From assembly GCA_021531775.1 (NCBI GenBank), contig JAFBIU010000002.1:62001-126000 (forward strand): 64,000 nucleotides of DNA. Reading direction: 5' to 3'. Below the pieces are notes generated by a model that ran no database searches, was not told the origin of the DNA, and saw only the letters and a list, made by a program, of their open reading frames with translations. The translations under genes were made by a program, and so were the position numbers. Of this stretch, positions 47,103-55,675 are shown piece by piece; positions within the stretch are counted from its first letter, which is position 1; each line of letters starts with the position of its first letter. Source of the stretch: Parabacteroides distasonis (GTDB taxonomy: Bacteria > Bacteroidota > Bacteroidia > Bacteroidales > Tannerellaceae).

Positions 47103-47615
47103 ATGGCGGAATTTGTACCAATTGAGCCCTTCGATGCATCCATAAAACAGGGTTGCCAAGCCAAAGATGACGACAGTATTCTCGGCCGCACCAAACGGAT
47201 AGGCCACAATCATCACTCCTGACAACAGAATCAATCCCGGAAACAGATAGTAAATCCAAGGTACAGGCTTCCACTGACGAGCCTGTACCAAGGTAACGAT
47301 TTGTTGCGTGCCCGCCAACATCAGCACCAATCCCAGCATCCACATGAAGATGCTGACGAAAAATCCCGGATAGAGGAAGAGCCACAAACCCAACAAGAGA
47401 CTGCCCACACCCTCCAGCGGAAACCGTACGGGTATTTCCGACTGACGAAAACGGGACTTGACATACATGGCCAACGACAAGAGACCGGGCAAGATGAAGA
47501 AAACGCCAATCGCCATGACAATATAGATGATGGCCAACTGAGGCCACAACACCAAAATCAATCCCAACACAATGGCGAATAGGCTACGTATCGGCGAACT
47601 ACCCAACAATTTCAT
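47097..47615 (-). CDS. DUF308 (HdeD-like) membrane protein
   Basis: This 172-residue protein has six hydrophobic segments in three tandem pairs with the pattern LGLILVLWPQ, LGLWLFLYPGF and SGVMIVAYPF, which is the DUF308 repeat found in E. coli HdeD (acid-resistance membrane protein). The function in Bacteroidota is unknown. It is convergent with the araC-type gene. Confidence 0.85.
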   Translation of the reverse strand: MKLLGSSPIRSLFAIVLGLILVLWPQLAIIYIVMAIGVFFILPGLLSLAMYVKSRFRQSEIPVRFPLEGVGSLLLGLWLFLYPGFFVSIFMWMLGLVLMLAGTQQIVTLVQARQWKPVPWIYYLFPGLILLSGVMIVAYPFGAAENTVVIFGLATLFYGCIEGLNWYKFRHS

Positions 47616-47630
47616 AAACTCACTATTTTA

Positions 47631-48914
47631 TTATTTTCCCGTATAGTAATCAATCATCTTCAAAATGGCACGCTGACAAGCGGGACAGAACTCCTTCAAG
47701 TCACGCATCATACAATGATCCATCGGGCGATAGATACCTTTGGACAGATAGCCTCCACCTTCAAACACACCGATTCCATCCTTGTATTGGTCGGTAAGGG
47801 GGGTTGGGATGGGAGTTCCAGCAGGCAGCAAATCCTTCCACTTCTTGTCGAAATCAACCAACGTCGTGATGTTCGGTTCCCATGGTTCGAATTTCAAATT
47901 GTAGAACTCTTCATCATAGGCCACTTCCGAACTGAAATACTCATCAGCCAATCCGGCAAAGCTATGTCCGAACTCATGTGTGAAGACCGTCGGCGTACGA
48001 TCGTTGTCGGCTGTACCACACGCATAGAAATTGTACATACCTCCACCTCCGTAGGTATCGGTATTGATCAGCAAGAAGATCGCATCGCAGGGTACATTCC
48101 ACACCGCATCACGAATCGGCTTTATATCCTGTGTCGTCAAATAACGATCGACCCCGAAGGTATAATAACCGGTCTTGAGAGCGGTATTCTTATAGACACC
48201 CTTACCAGACACACTGGTTCCTGACTCTTCTGAAATCGTACCTACTGCCCAAACGTTGAAATCATCCCGACGCGTGTCATAAGGCTTGGTCTGGAAAAGC
48301 GCCTCCATGAATCGTTTGGCATCGGCAACAAACTTATCCTGTTCGGCTGCTGTATAGCCTTCGGCCACAAATACGAGATCCACCTTTTCTTTCTTGTCAC
48401 CCTTATGCTGAATCTCCACCACCGGATTGGCCTTTAATGGACTACGATCGATAAAGATGCTGGTCGGATCCACCTCCATCTTCATCAGCGGATGAAACTT
48501 CATATCCGCCTTGTCGCGTGCTGTAATCTCTATATCTACCTTTCCTTTGGGATAGGGTATGGAGATACTGTTGTTCCAGGACTGAACCTGTTCCTTGGCC
48601 TGCTCCGTCGTACGCCATTCTTCAAACAAGGTATTGAAACCACGCGAATAGATCAACCGATCCGTACCGGCTTCATATACATTAATAAAATAACCACCAT
48701 AACCGAACGGATCGATCAAATTGTTTTGAGGTCCGGCCCATACCGGTTCCTCACGTAACTGCTGGAGTGCAGCCGATTGGGATTGGGCATCGCCACTCAA
48801 CGCGAAATCAACTCGTAAACTCTTCTGCTCGAAATAACGATCAAAAGAAGACTGGGCAAAACCTTGCAATGAACAGAAGGCTGCCAAAGCTAAAGAAAAT
48901 AGACCTTTATGCAT
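47631..48914 (-). CDS. Secreted M64 family metallopeptidase
   Basis: Start at 48914 (427 residues, MHKGLFSLALAAF), supported by a TATATTTG box (complement of 48935-48942); the alternative ATG at 48923 is also possible. A signal peptide ends at FAQS. The N-terminal domain is beta-rich. The M64 core has the zinc site HEFGHSFAGLADEY and the C-terminal MDHCMMRDLKEFCPACQRA, with a possible disulfide or zinc Cys set. The family was named for IgA-cleaving enzymes of Clostridium ramosum; Bacteroides homologs have been solved, but their substrates are not settled. Likely periplasmic or exported. Confidence 0.9.
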   Translation of the reverse strand: MHKGLFSLALAAFCSLQGFAQSSFDRYFEQKSLRVDFALSGDAQSQSAALQQLREEPVWAGPQNNLIDPFGYGGYFINVYEAGTDRLIYSRGFNTLFEEWRTTEQAKEQVQSWNNSISIPYPKGKVDIEITARDKADMKFHPLMKMEVDPTSIFIDRSPLKANPVVEIQHKGDKKEKVDLVFVAEGYTAAEQDKFVADAKRFMEALFQTKPYDTRRDDFNVWAVGTISEESGTSVSGKGVYKNTALKTGYYTFGVDRYLTTQDIKPIRDAVWNVPCDAIFLLINTDTYGGGGMYNFYACGTADNDRTPTVFTHEFGHSFAGLADEYFSSEVAYDEEFYNLKFEPWEPNITTLVDFDKKWKDLLPAGTPIPTPLTDQYKDGIGVFEGGGYLSKGIYRPMDHCMMRDLKEFCPACQRAILKMIDYYTGK

Positions 48915-48983
48915 AGTAACCATTTTTTTGGTCACAAATATAAAGACTTTTCCAATAGTATGTTTGCCTTTGCACCAATAAAA

Positions 48984-49010
48984 AACGCCATGCTTCCTCA
49001 GCACGGCGTT
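48984..49010 (-). terminator. Terminator of galE (end of the rnf operon)
   Basis: AACGCCATGC pairs with GCACGGCGTT, one mismatch, seven-base loop; the minus strand runs into TTTTTT. It ends the transcript of galE and the rnf operon, 22 bases after the galE stop. Confidence 0.85.
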
Positions 49011-49032
49011 CTTTAGACGAAATTGATATCAA

Positions 49033-50079
49033 TTATTGAATACCACGTTCACGCAGTTTGACCTGCCAGTTCCAAGCAGACTGAAGTGTATCAGCCAAGG
49101 TCTCTGTAGCTGTCCAGCCCAATACCTTGTTGGCACGTTCGGGATTAGCCCAAACCTGCTCAATATCACCTTCACGACGTCCGACAATCTTGTGCGGAAC
49201 CTTCACACCGGTTGTCTGCTCAAATGTATTGATCAATTCCAATACACTGACACCACGACCCGTACCCAGATTGAACACCTCCACACGCTCCTCAGACTTG
49301 TTCTGCAACATACGGTCCATGGCAACAACGTGTGCTTTCGCCAAATCTACCACATTGATGTAGTCACGGATACAAGATCCATCGGGTGTATTGTAATCAT
49401 CACCAAAGACACTCAACTCTTTACGGATACCCATTGCTGTCTGCGTCAGGTACGGAATCAAGTTCTGTGGAACACCATTGGGCAATTCGCCAATCTCTGC
49501 TGACGGATGAGCACCAATCGGATTGAAGTAACGCAAGATGATGCTCTTGAACGGAGCACCAGCATGGATCGTATCGCGGATGATCTCCTCATTGATCTGC
49601 TTTGTATTGCCGTAAGGAGACATCGCCGGTTTGATCGGAGCAGCCTCTGTCACGGGCAGATGTTCCGGATCAGGCTGACCATAAACCGTACAAGAAGAAG
49701 AGAAGACAATACCTTCAATACCAAATTCCGGCATCAGTTCCAACAAGTTCACCAACGTAACGATGTTGTTGCGATAATATTTCAATGGCTGCTGCACAGA
49801 CTCACCAACTGCCTTGCTGGCTGCAAATAGGATGATACCTTTGATACCTGGATGTGCCTCCAAAGCCTTCCGAGCACCCTCTTTGTCCTTCAAATCCAAC
49901 TGTACGAAAGCCGGACGGATACCTGTAATCTTTTCGATACCATCCAACACTTCAATATTCGAATTGGAGAGGTCATCAATAATGACCACATCATAACCTG
50001 CATTCTGCAACTCGACCGTGGTGTGAGAACCAATGTAACCCGTACCACCTGCTACTAAAATTTTCTGTTTCATAGACAT
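49033..50079 (-). CDS. galE: UDP-glucose 4-epimerase
   Basis: This 348-residue SDR-fold protein has GGTGYIGSHT at the N-terminus, VFSSSCTVYGQP (active Ser), YGNTKQINE (Tyr and Lys) and RYFNPIGAHPS. It interconverts UDP-glucose and UDP-galactose, used for surface polysaccharides and galactose use. ATG at 50079 or, equally good, 50073. It begins 12 bases after the rnfA stop with no terminator between, so it is co-transcribed with the Rnf genes, although it has no known link to them. Confidence 0.96.
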   Translation of the reverse strand: MSMKQKILVAGGTGYIGSHTTVELQNAGYDVVIIDDLSNSNIEVLDGIEKITGIRPAFVQLDLKDKEGARKALEAHPGIKGIILFAASKAVGESVQQPLKYYRNNIVTLVNLLELMPEFGIEGIVFSSSCTVYGQPDPEHLPVTEAAPIKPAMSPYGNTKQINEEIIRDTIHAGAPFKSIILRYFNPIGAHPSAEIGELPNGVPQNLIPYLTQTAMGIRKELSVFGDDYNTPDGSCIRDYINVVDLAKAHVVAMDRMLQNKSEERVEVFNLGTGRGVSVLELINTFEQTTGVKVPHKIVGRREGDIEQVWANPERANKVLGWTATETLADTLQSAWNWQVKLRERGIQ

Positions 50080-50091
50080 TGCTATTTAAGA

Positions 50092-50664
50092 TTAAACGAT
50101 TCCAGAGAAGCCCATGAATGCCATGGCCAATAAACCGGCTGTAATCAACGCAATCGGTGTGCCCTTCATACCGTCCGGAACACGTGTCATCGACAACTGC
50201 TCACGGATACCGGCAAAGATGATCAAAGCCAATGCAAAACCAATGGCAATCGAGATGGCATAAACGACTGATTCCAACAAATTATATTCTTTCTGAATGA
50301 CCTGGATGGCCACACCCAACACACAACAGTTGGTGGTGATCAAGGGCAAGAACACACCCAAAGCCTGATACAAGGCTGGAGACACCTTCTTCAGAATGAT
50401 CTCTACCATCTGCACCAAGGCTGCAATGATCAGAATGAATGAGATCGTCTGCATAAAGCCCAATCCGTACGGATCCAACAAATACTTCTGGACCAAGAAG
50501 GTCACGATCGTAGCAATCGTCAATACGAAGGTAACAGCCGCACCCATACCCGTTGCTGTGCTCACCTTCTTGGAAACACCCAAGAAAGGACAAATACCCA
50601 AGAACTGGGACAACACAACGTTGTTAACAAAAACAGCGGCAATAAATATCAAAATGTATTCCAT
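50092..50664 (-). CDS. rnfA: Electron transport complex subunit RnfA
   Basis: This 190-residue membrane protein has six helices. NNVVLSQFLGICPFLGVSKK at the start and LITTNCCVLGVAI in the middle are the two Cys-containing RnfA signatures, where the paired subunits RnfA and RnfE hold an iron-sulfur site in the membrane. It is the last rnf gene; galE follows. Confidence 0.97.
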   Translation of the reverse strand: MEYILIFIAAVFVNNVVLSQFLGICPFLGVSKKVSTATGMGAAVTFVLTIATIVTFLVQKYLLDPYGLGFMQTISFILIIAALVQMVEIILKKVSPALYQALGVFLPLITTNCCVLGVAIQVIQKEYNLLESVVYAISIAIGFALALIIFAGIREQLSMTRVPDGMKGTPIALITAGLLAMAFMGFSGIV

Positions 50665-50675
50665 ACTTCCTCAGT

Positions 50676-51260
50676 TTATGCTTTACGCAGTTTATTAACT
50701 ATAGCTACCAAATAGCCCAATGCGATGAATGCACCCGGGGCCAACACAAAGATCAATGAACCGAACTCTTCCGGCATAATCGTCAGATTGAACAGTTTAC
50801 CGGTTCCTAACAGTTCACGGACAGCACCCAGCAGGGTCAAGGCCAGCGTAAAGCCCAAACCAATACCGATACCATCGCAAGCCGAAGCTACGATACCATT
50901 CTTGGCGGCAAAGGCCTCTGCACGTCCCAAGACGATACAGTTTACAACGATCAGGGGGATGAACAGACCCAAACTCTTGTTCAAATCAGGCAAATAGGCC
51001 TGCATACAAAGTTGAACCACCGTTACGAAGGTGGCAATCAGCACAATGTAGGAAGGGATACGAACCATATCCGGAATCAGATTCTTACAAGCCGAAATGG
51101 TGATATTGGAGCAAATCAACACGAATGCGGTTGCCAGTCCCATACTCAGACCATTGATAGCCGAAGAAGTAGTACCCAACGTAGGACACATACCCAACAA
51201 CAAAACGAAAGTGGGGTTTTCCGTGATGATGCCGTTTAATAAAACTTTCAGATTACTCAT
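50676..51260 (-). CDS. rnfE: Electron transport complex subunit RnfE
   Basis: This 194-residue integral membrane protein, homologous to RnfA, has VLLLGMCPTLGTT and PLIVVNCIVLGRAEAFA as the matching Cys motifs. Six helices. It is part of the ferredoxin:NAD oxidoreductase that pumps sodium ions or protons. The stop is 11 bases before rnfA. Confidence 0.96.
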   Translation of the reverse strand: MSNLKVLLNGIITENPTFVLLLGMCPTLGTTSSAINGLSMGLATAFVLICSNITISACKNLIPDMVRIPSYIVLIATFVTVVQLCMQAYLPDLNKSLGLFIPLIVVNCIVLGRAEAFAAKNGIVASACDGIGIGLGFTLALTLLGAVRELLGTGKLFNLTIMPEEFGSLIFVLAPGAFIALGYLVAIVNKLRKA

Positions 51261-51274
51261 TTTTCGTTACCTCC

Positions 51275-51895
51275 TTATTCTGCTGTATTATCTGTTGCAC
51301 CTGTTACACCATCTGCACCAGCGTATGCTCTATACGCACGATTGATGGCATCCAAAAAGGCACGACTGGAAATGGTAGCTGCCGTAATAGCATCCACACC
51401 ATTCTCTTTGTCATCCTTTGTCACCTTCAGTCCGCCATCCGGAATCGAACGGCCCAACACACTTTGCTTATTTTTGTCCATGCGGAACCAATCCTGCATC
51501 TTGGCACCCAAACCAGGTGTTTCTGCATGCTGCAACACAGAATAGTTCAACAATTTTCCTGCCTGATCGAATCCGACGATCACCTTGATCTCGCCTCCAA
51601 ATCCTTTCTTTGTATTGCTCTCGACAGCCACACCCACGAACTCATCGCCCTGCTTGGCCGGATAGATCTTCAACGAATCACCCTCGCCGGTAACAGCCAT
51701 ATAGGCCTCTGCTGACGGGTCGTTGTCGAAATCGGGTGTCACTGCTTTGATAGCTGCATTCAATTCGGCAATCTTGGCTGCCTCGATGGGATCTTTGGTT
51801 ACTTCATAAACACCTGCCAACACTGCACCTGCCACCAAACAGATCGCAGTCAGCGACAAGAGCATATTGGGTAATGTAGATTGTAGTTTTGCCAT
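51275..51895 (-). CDS. rnfG: Electron transport complex subunit RnfG
   Basis: Start at ATG 51895 (206 residues); two codons earlier is GTG. One N-terminal membrane helix, then a periplasmic FMN-binding domain with the covalent-flavin motif DAITAATISSRAFLDAI (Thr of SGATISS-type). It passes electrons between RnfB/RnfD and the quinone side of the complex. The start follows the rnfD stop by two bases. Confidence 0.95.
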   Translation of the reverse strand: MAKLQSTLPNMLLSLTAICLVAGAVLAGVYEVTKDPIEAAKIAELNAAIKAVTPDFDNDPSAEAYMAVTGEGDSLKIYPAKQGDEFVGVAVESNTKKGFGGEIKVIVGFDQAGKLLNYSVLQHAETPGLGAKMQDWFRMDKNKQSVLGRSIPDGGLKVTKDDKENGVDAITAATISSRAFLDAINRAYRAYAGADGVTGATDNTAE

Positions 51896-51897
51896 AA

Positions 51898-52857
51898 TCA
51901 CTTTCCTCCGAAATGTTTAGGTTTGACATAACTGTTAATCAACGGTGTAAAGGCATTCATAATCAGAATTGCAAACGACATACCTTCCGGATAAGATCCG
52001 AAGACACGAATGACCGTGGTCAGCAAACCGATACCCACACCATAAATCAACATACCATTCTTACTCATCGGTGAAGTCACATAGTCAGTTGCCATGAAAA
52101 TAGCACCCAACATCAGACCACCCGACAACAAGTGAACCAACGGATTGGCATATTCAACCGGATTAACCAAATACAGAATACCGCTGAACACAAATACCGT
52201 ACCCAAGATGGCAACCGGAATGTGCCACGTAATGATCTTCTTCCACAACATGTAGGCAAAGCCCAACAGCAAAGCCAATGCACTGACCTCACCTAAACTA
52301 CCGCCCATCTTACCCAAGAACAGGTCCAAGACACCTGGAATCTGATCCAGTGCACCTTCATTCAACAGAGAAAGCACGGTTGCACCCGTTGTTGCATCTG
52401 TATAAGCCATCAACTGACCCGGTTCCGGCCAAGTTGTCATCTGTGCCGGGAAAGAGATCAGCAAGAACACACGACCTACCAAAGCCGGATTGAATACGTT
52501 ATTGCCCAAACCACCAAACGACATCTTACCAATACCGATGGCTGCCAAGGCACCGATGATAATGATCCAAATAGGCAGGTTCGAAGGCAAATTGAATGCC
52601 AACAAGGCACCTGTCAACACAGCCGAACCATCACACAAGGTCGGTTCCTCTTTCAGGAGGAACTTCTTAATCAAATATTCGAACAGGCAGCAGGCCACCA
52701 CGGAAGTAGCCGTTACAATCAATGCACCCAGTCCGAAGAAACAAAGGGATACCAAGAAAGCCGGAACTAAGGCAATCAGTACACCATACATATTTTTAGC
52801 AATGCTGTCGCCACCATGAATGTGAGGAGACGGCGATACGTATAAATAATTCTCCAT
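51898..52857 (-). CDS. rnfD: Electron transport complex subunit RnfD
   Basis: This 319-residue protein with eight or nine membrane helices starts with the motif SPSPHIHGGDS. TDATTGATVLSLLNEG carries the Thr that binds FMN covalently. It is related to NqrB. Located between rnfC (12 bases) and rnfG (2 bases). Confidence 0.96.
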   Translation of the reverse strand: MENYLYVSPSPHIHGGDSIAKNMYGVLIALVPAFLVSLCFFGLGALIVTATSVVACCLFEYLIKKFLLKEEPTLCDGSAVLTGALLAFNLPSNLPIWIIIIGALAAIGIGKMSFGGLGNNVFNPALVGRVFLLISFPAQMTTWPEPGQLMAYTDATTGATVLSLLNEGALDQIPGVLDLFLGKMGGSLGEVSALALLLGFAYMLWKKIITWHIPVAILGTVFVFSGILYLVNPVEYANPLVHLLSGGLMLGAIFMATDYVTSPMSKNGMLIYGVGIGLLTTVIRVFGSYPEGMSFAILIMNAFTPLINSYVKPKHFGGK

Positions 52858-52869
52858 ATTGCGCTTACT

Positions 52870-54201
52870 TTATGACTTTCTTGAACGAATAATTCCCATC
52901 ACTTTCGCTTTACCCACACGAATATTGTCCAACAACGGACGATTAGCCGGACAGGTGTAACTGCAAGAACCGCACTCGATACAATCCTGAATGTGATCCT
53001 CCTCCGCCAAATCCCAACGTTTGTAGAGCGTAGAACGAACCAAGAAGGCCGGATTCAATCCCATCGGACAAGCACTGACGCACTTTGCACAACGGATACA
53101 GTCCTGGGCCGGCTTACGTTTCGACTCCTCTTTCTTCAACAGCAGGACACCGGAGCTACCTTTCGTAACCGGCACTTCCGGGCTGATCAGGGCCTTTCCC
53201 ATCATCGGGCCACCACCAATAATCTTACCCGTATCTTCCGGCACCCCCCCTGCCGCATCAATCAGCACCTGAATCGGCGTACCGATACGAGCCAAGAAAT
53301 TGGAGGGATTGGAAACGGCTTTACCGGTAACGGTCACGACACGTTCCACCAACGGTTTGTTTTTCTGAACAGCCTCATAAACGGCATAGGCTGTACCCAC
53401 ATTCTGCACCACCGCTCCAGCTGAGATAGGCAGTGCACCGCTCTTCACCTGACGACGAATCACAGCATCGATCAACTGCTTTTCACCACCCTGTGGATAC
53501 TGAACCTTCAAAGGCATGATTTCAATACCTTTGAAACCGGTCGCCAATTTTTGCATGTGTGCAATCGCATCCGGCTTATTATTCTCGATACCCACAACGG
53601 CACGTGTAACGTTGACAGCTTTCATCAACAGCGAAACACCTACCAAGATCTGTTCTCCCTTTTCCATCATCAACGAATGGTCAGAGGTCAGATACGGCTC
53701 GCATTCAACTGCATTGATGATCACGATCTCGGCCTTGTTTCCGGGAGGAGGCATCAACTTCACTTGTGTCGGGAAAGTTGCACCACCCAAACCTACAATA
53801 CCAGCCGCAGCAATCTTATCGATAATCTCCTTGGATGAGAGTGTACACTCCTTCACTACTGTTTCAGAACGGTCGATCGTCTCTTCCCATTCGTCTCCTT
53901 CCACATCGATATAGATGGCTGGACGCTTGTATCCACTGGCATCAAGCGCACTATCAATTTTGTTCACCTTGCCGGATACCGACGAGTGGATATTGGCAGA
54001 CACAAAACCTCCCGCTTTGGCGATCAGGGTGCCGACCTTTACAGGATCTCCTTTCTTGACAACAGCAACAGCAGGGGCTCCAATATGCTGTCCCAACGGA
54101 ATAATCACCTGTTTGGGGGCAGCAATCGCGGTAATCTTTTTACCGGCAGACAATTTATTCTCAGGTGGATGAATACCGCCGATTCGAAATGTCCTTAGCA
54201 T
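52870..54201 (-). CDS. rnfC: Electron transport complex subunit RnfC
   Basis: This 443-residue protein has the NADH/FMN-binding NuoF-like fold (GLGGATFPTQVKLMPP, NAVECEPYLTSDH, KIIGGGPMMG) and two 4Fe-4S motifs near the C-terminus: CIRCAKCVSACPMGL and CIECGSCSYTCPANR. It is the NADH-oxidising or NAD-reducing site. The start is 15 bases after rnfB. Confidence 0.97.
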   Translation of the reverse strand: MLRTFRIGGIHPPENKLSAGKKITAIAAPKQVIIPLGQHIGAPAVAVVKKGDPVKVGTLIAKAGGFVSANIHSSVSGKVNKIDSALDASGYKRPAIYIDVEGDEWEETIDRSETVVKECTLSSKEIIDKIAAAGIVGLGGATFPTQVKLMPPPGNKAEIVIINAVECEPYLTSDHSLMMEKGEQILVGVSLLMKAVNVTRAVVGIENNKPDAIAHMQKLATGFKGIEIMPLKVQYPQGGEKQLIDAVIRRQVKSGALPISAGAVVQNVGTAYAVYEAVQKNKPLVERVVTVTGKAVSNPSNFLARIGTPIQVLIDAAGGVPEDTGKIIGGGPMMGKALISPEVPVTKGSSGVLLLKKEESKRKPAQDCIRCAKCVSACPMGLNPAFLVRSTLYKRWDLAEEDHIQDCIECGSCSYTCPANRPLLDNIRVGKAKVMGIIRSRKS

Positions 54202-54216
54202 AAGATCTGATTTTAT

Positions 54217-55137
54217 TTATTTTTGATTGTTATCTTGTTTCACTTCGGCTTGAGCATCAGCAGCAGGCTTCGGAGCCGGTGCCGGTTTTACAGTCTCAGT
54301 AGTCACCTTGGGAGCAGCCTCTTTCCGCGGCGGGAAATTCAGCTCATGAATGGCTCCTGTCGGACAAACAGCCACACACTTCCGACACATACGACACTTC
54401 GTATAGTCGATGTAGGCCACATTGTTTGTCACCGTAATCGCTTCGAACGGACATTCCTTGGCACACTTACCACAGCCTATGCAAGCATTAGCACATGCCT
54501 TGCGGGCAACAGCACCCTTGTCCTTGTTCACGCAGCTCACAAAGACACGACGAGACTTCGGACCCTTCTTACGCAGTTCGATGACTCCCTTCGGACAAGC
54601 CTTCACACAGGCTCCACACGATGTACACTTGTCTTCGTCCACCTCTGCCAAACCGGTTTCCGGATTGATGTGGATGGCATCGAAGTTACAAGCCTTCACA
54701 CAATCGCCATAACCCAAACAGCCAAACGTACAGCCTGTCTCACCTCCATATAAAGTGGAAGCGATCGCACAACTCTTCGTACCATCGTACTGGTTCGTAC
54801 GAGGACGTGCCTGACATGTTCCGTTACAACGAACAACAGCGACCATCGGCTCAGCAGCCGCAGCCTCTTTACCTAAAATAGCAGCCACCTTGGCCATTAC
54901 CGGCGCACCGCCGACTGGACAGAGCATTCCATCCAATGAATCAGCTTTCACACAAGCACCTGCAAATCCGGCACAACCTGGATAACCACATCCACCACAG
55001 TTGGCACCCGGCAACACTTCTTGTACTTGAGCGATGCGCGGATCCTCGTGCACTTCAAACTTTTTGGACGCGGCATACAGAAAGACTGCGCCGATAGCTC
55101 CAATAGCTCCTAATGAAATAACGGCAATTACTATCAT
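54217..55137 (-). CDS. rnfB: Electron transport complex subunit RnfB
   Basis: This 306-residue protein has an N-terminal membrane helix, the four-Cys cluster CGGCGYPGCAGFA-type motif (about 47-59), and at least four further CxxCxxCxxxC motifs (such as CTSCGACVKACP, CIGCGKCAKECP and CRMCRKCVAVCP). It takes electrons from ferredoxin. The Pro/Ala/Lys-rich tail after residue 270 is an extension. The start lies five bases after the rseC-like gene. Confidence 0.96.
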   Translation of the reverse strand: MIVIAVISLGAIGAIGAVFLYAASKKFEVHEDPRIAQVQEVLPGANCGGCGYPGCAGFAGACVKADSLDGMLCPVGGAPVMAKVAAILGKEAAAAEPMVAVVRCNGTCQARPRTNQYDGTKSCAIASTLYGGETGCTFGCLGYGDCVKACNFDAIHINPETGLAEVDEDKCTSCGACVKACPKGVIELRKKGPKSRRVFVSCVNKDKGAVARKACANACIGCGKCAKECPFEAITVTNNVAYIDYTKCRMCRKCVAVCPTGAIHELNFPPRKEAAPKVTTETVKPAPAPKPAADAQAEVKQDNNQK

Positions 55138-55142
55138 GTTAG

Positions 55143-55562
55143 TTAATTATTTAGTTTTTTCAACGTAAATACAAAACGATTTCTCAGTTTATCACGAACG
55201 AAATAGAGCAGTCCATAATAGAGTGACAACAGCACCAGTCCGATCAGGCCGCTCATCGTCTCAGGCCAATCCAACAAGGCTCCCACCACGATGGCCGTCA
55301 CCACAAAAATACAGGGGATGACAAACGCCAACACCACTGCTTGCATCCCCATCATCGTACGACCGATCAGCACCACCGGATCATTGACCTGAAATTGTCC
55401 CGAACGATCGGGCACTTCGATCACCTTTTCCTTTTTTTCGGATGCTGAGCACATCGACTGTGCATGACAACCCGAACAGGCCGACAATTGGACTATCCGG
55501 ACAAATACGCGATCGTCTGTGACCCGCTCAACCACACCGCTATGACTTATTCCTTCATTCAT
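55143..55562 (-). CDS. RseC-family protein (SoxR-reducing-type)
   Basis: Start at ATG 55562 (139 residues); the in-frame triplet upstream is TTG. The Cys motif CSGCHAQSMC near residue 32 is followed by two membrane helices. RseC/RsxC-neighbouring proteins work with the Rnf/Rsx complex in E. coli to keep SoxR reduced. In Bacteroidales this gene commonly heads the rnf operon, as here, five bases before rnfB. A TACTTTTG box lies at the complement of 55594-55601. Confidence 0.9.
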   Translation of the reverse strand: MNEGISHSGVVERVTDDRVFVRIVQLSACSGCHAQSMCSASEKKEKVIEVPDRSGQFQVNDPVVLIGRTMMGMQAVVLAFVIPCIFVVTAIVVGALLDWPETMSGLIGLVLLSLYYGLLYFVRDKLRNRFVFTLKKLNN

Positions 55563-55593
55563 AATTTGCAAACCCGACTTTACAAAATCAAGG

Positions 55594-55601
55594 CAAAAGT
55601 A
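55594..55601 (-). promoter_or_regulatory. -7 box of the rseC-rnf-galE operon
   Basis: The complement reads TACTTTTG, 31 bases before the ATG at 55562. No TTG stands at the -33 distance. It is the only candidate promoter for the whole eight-gene operon. Confidence 0.6.
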
Positions 55602-55675
55602 ACGATTATTTATTTACCCTGTGCGTTTCGTGGTACTTTTTTACACAACCTATCCAAGTAACCCCTTCACGATCC

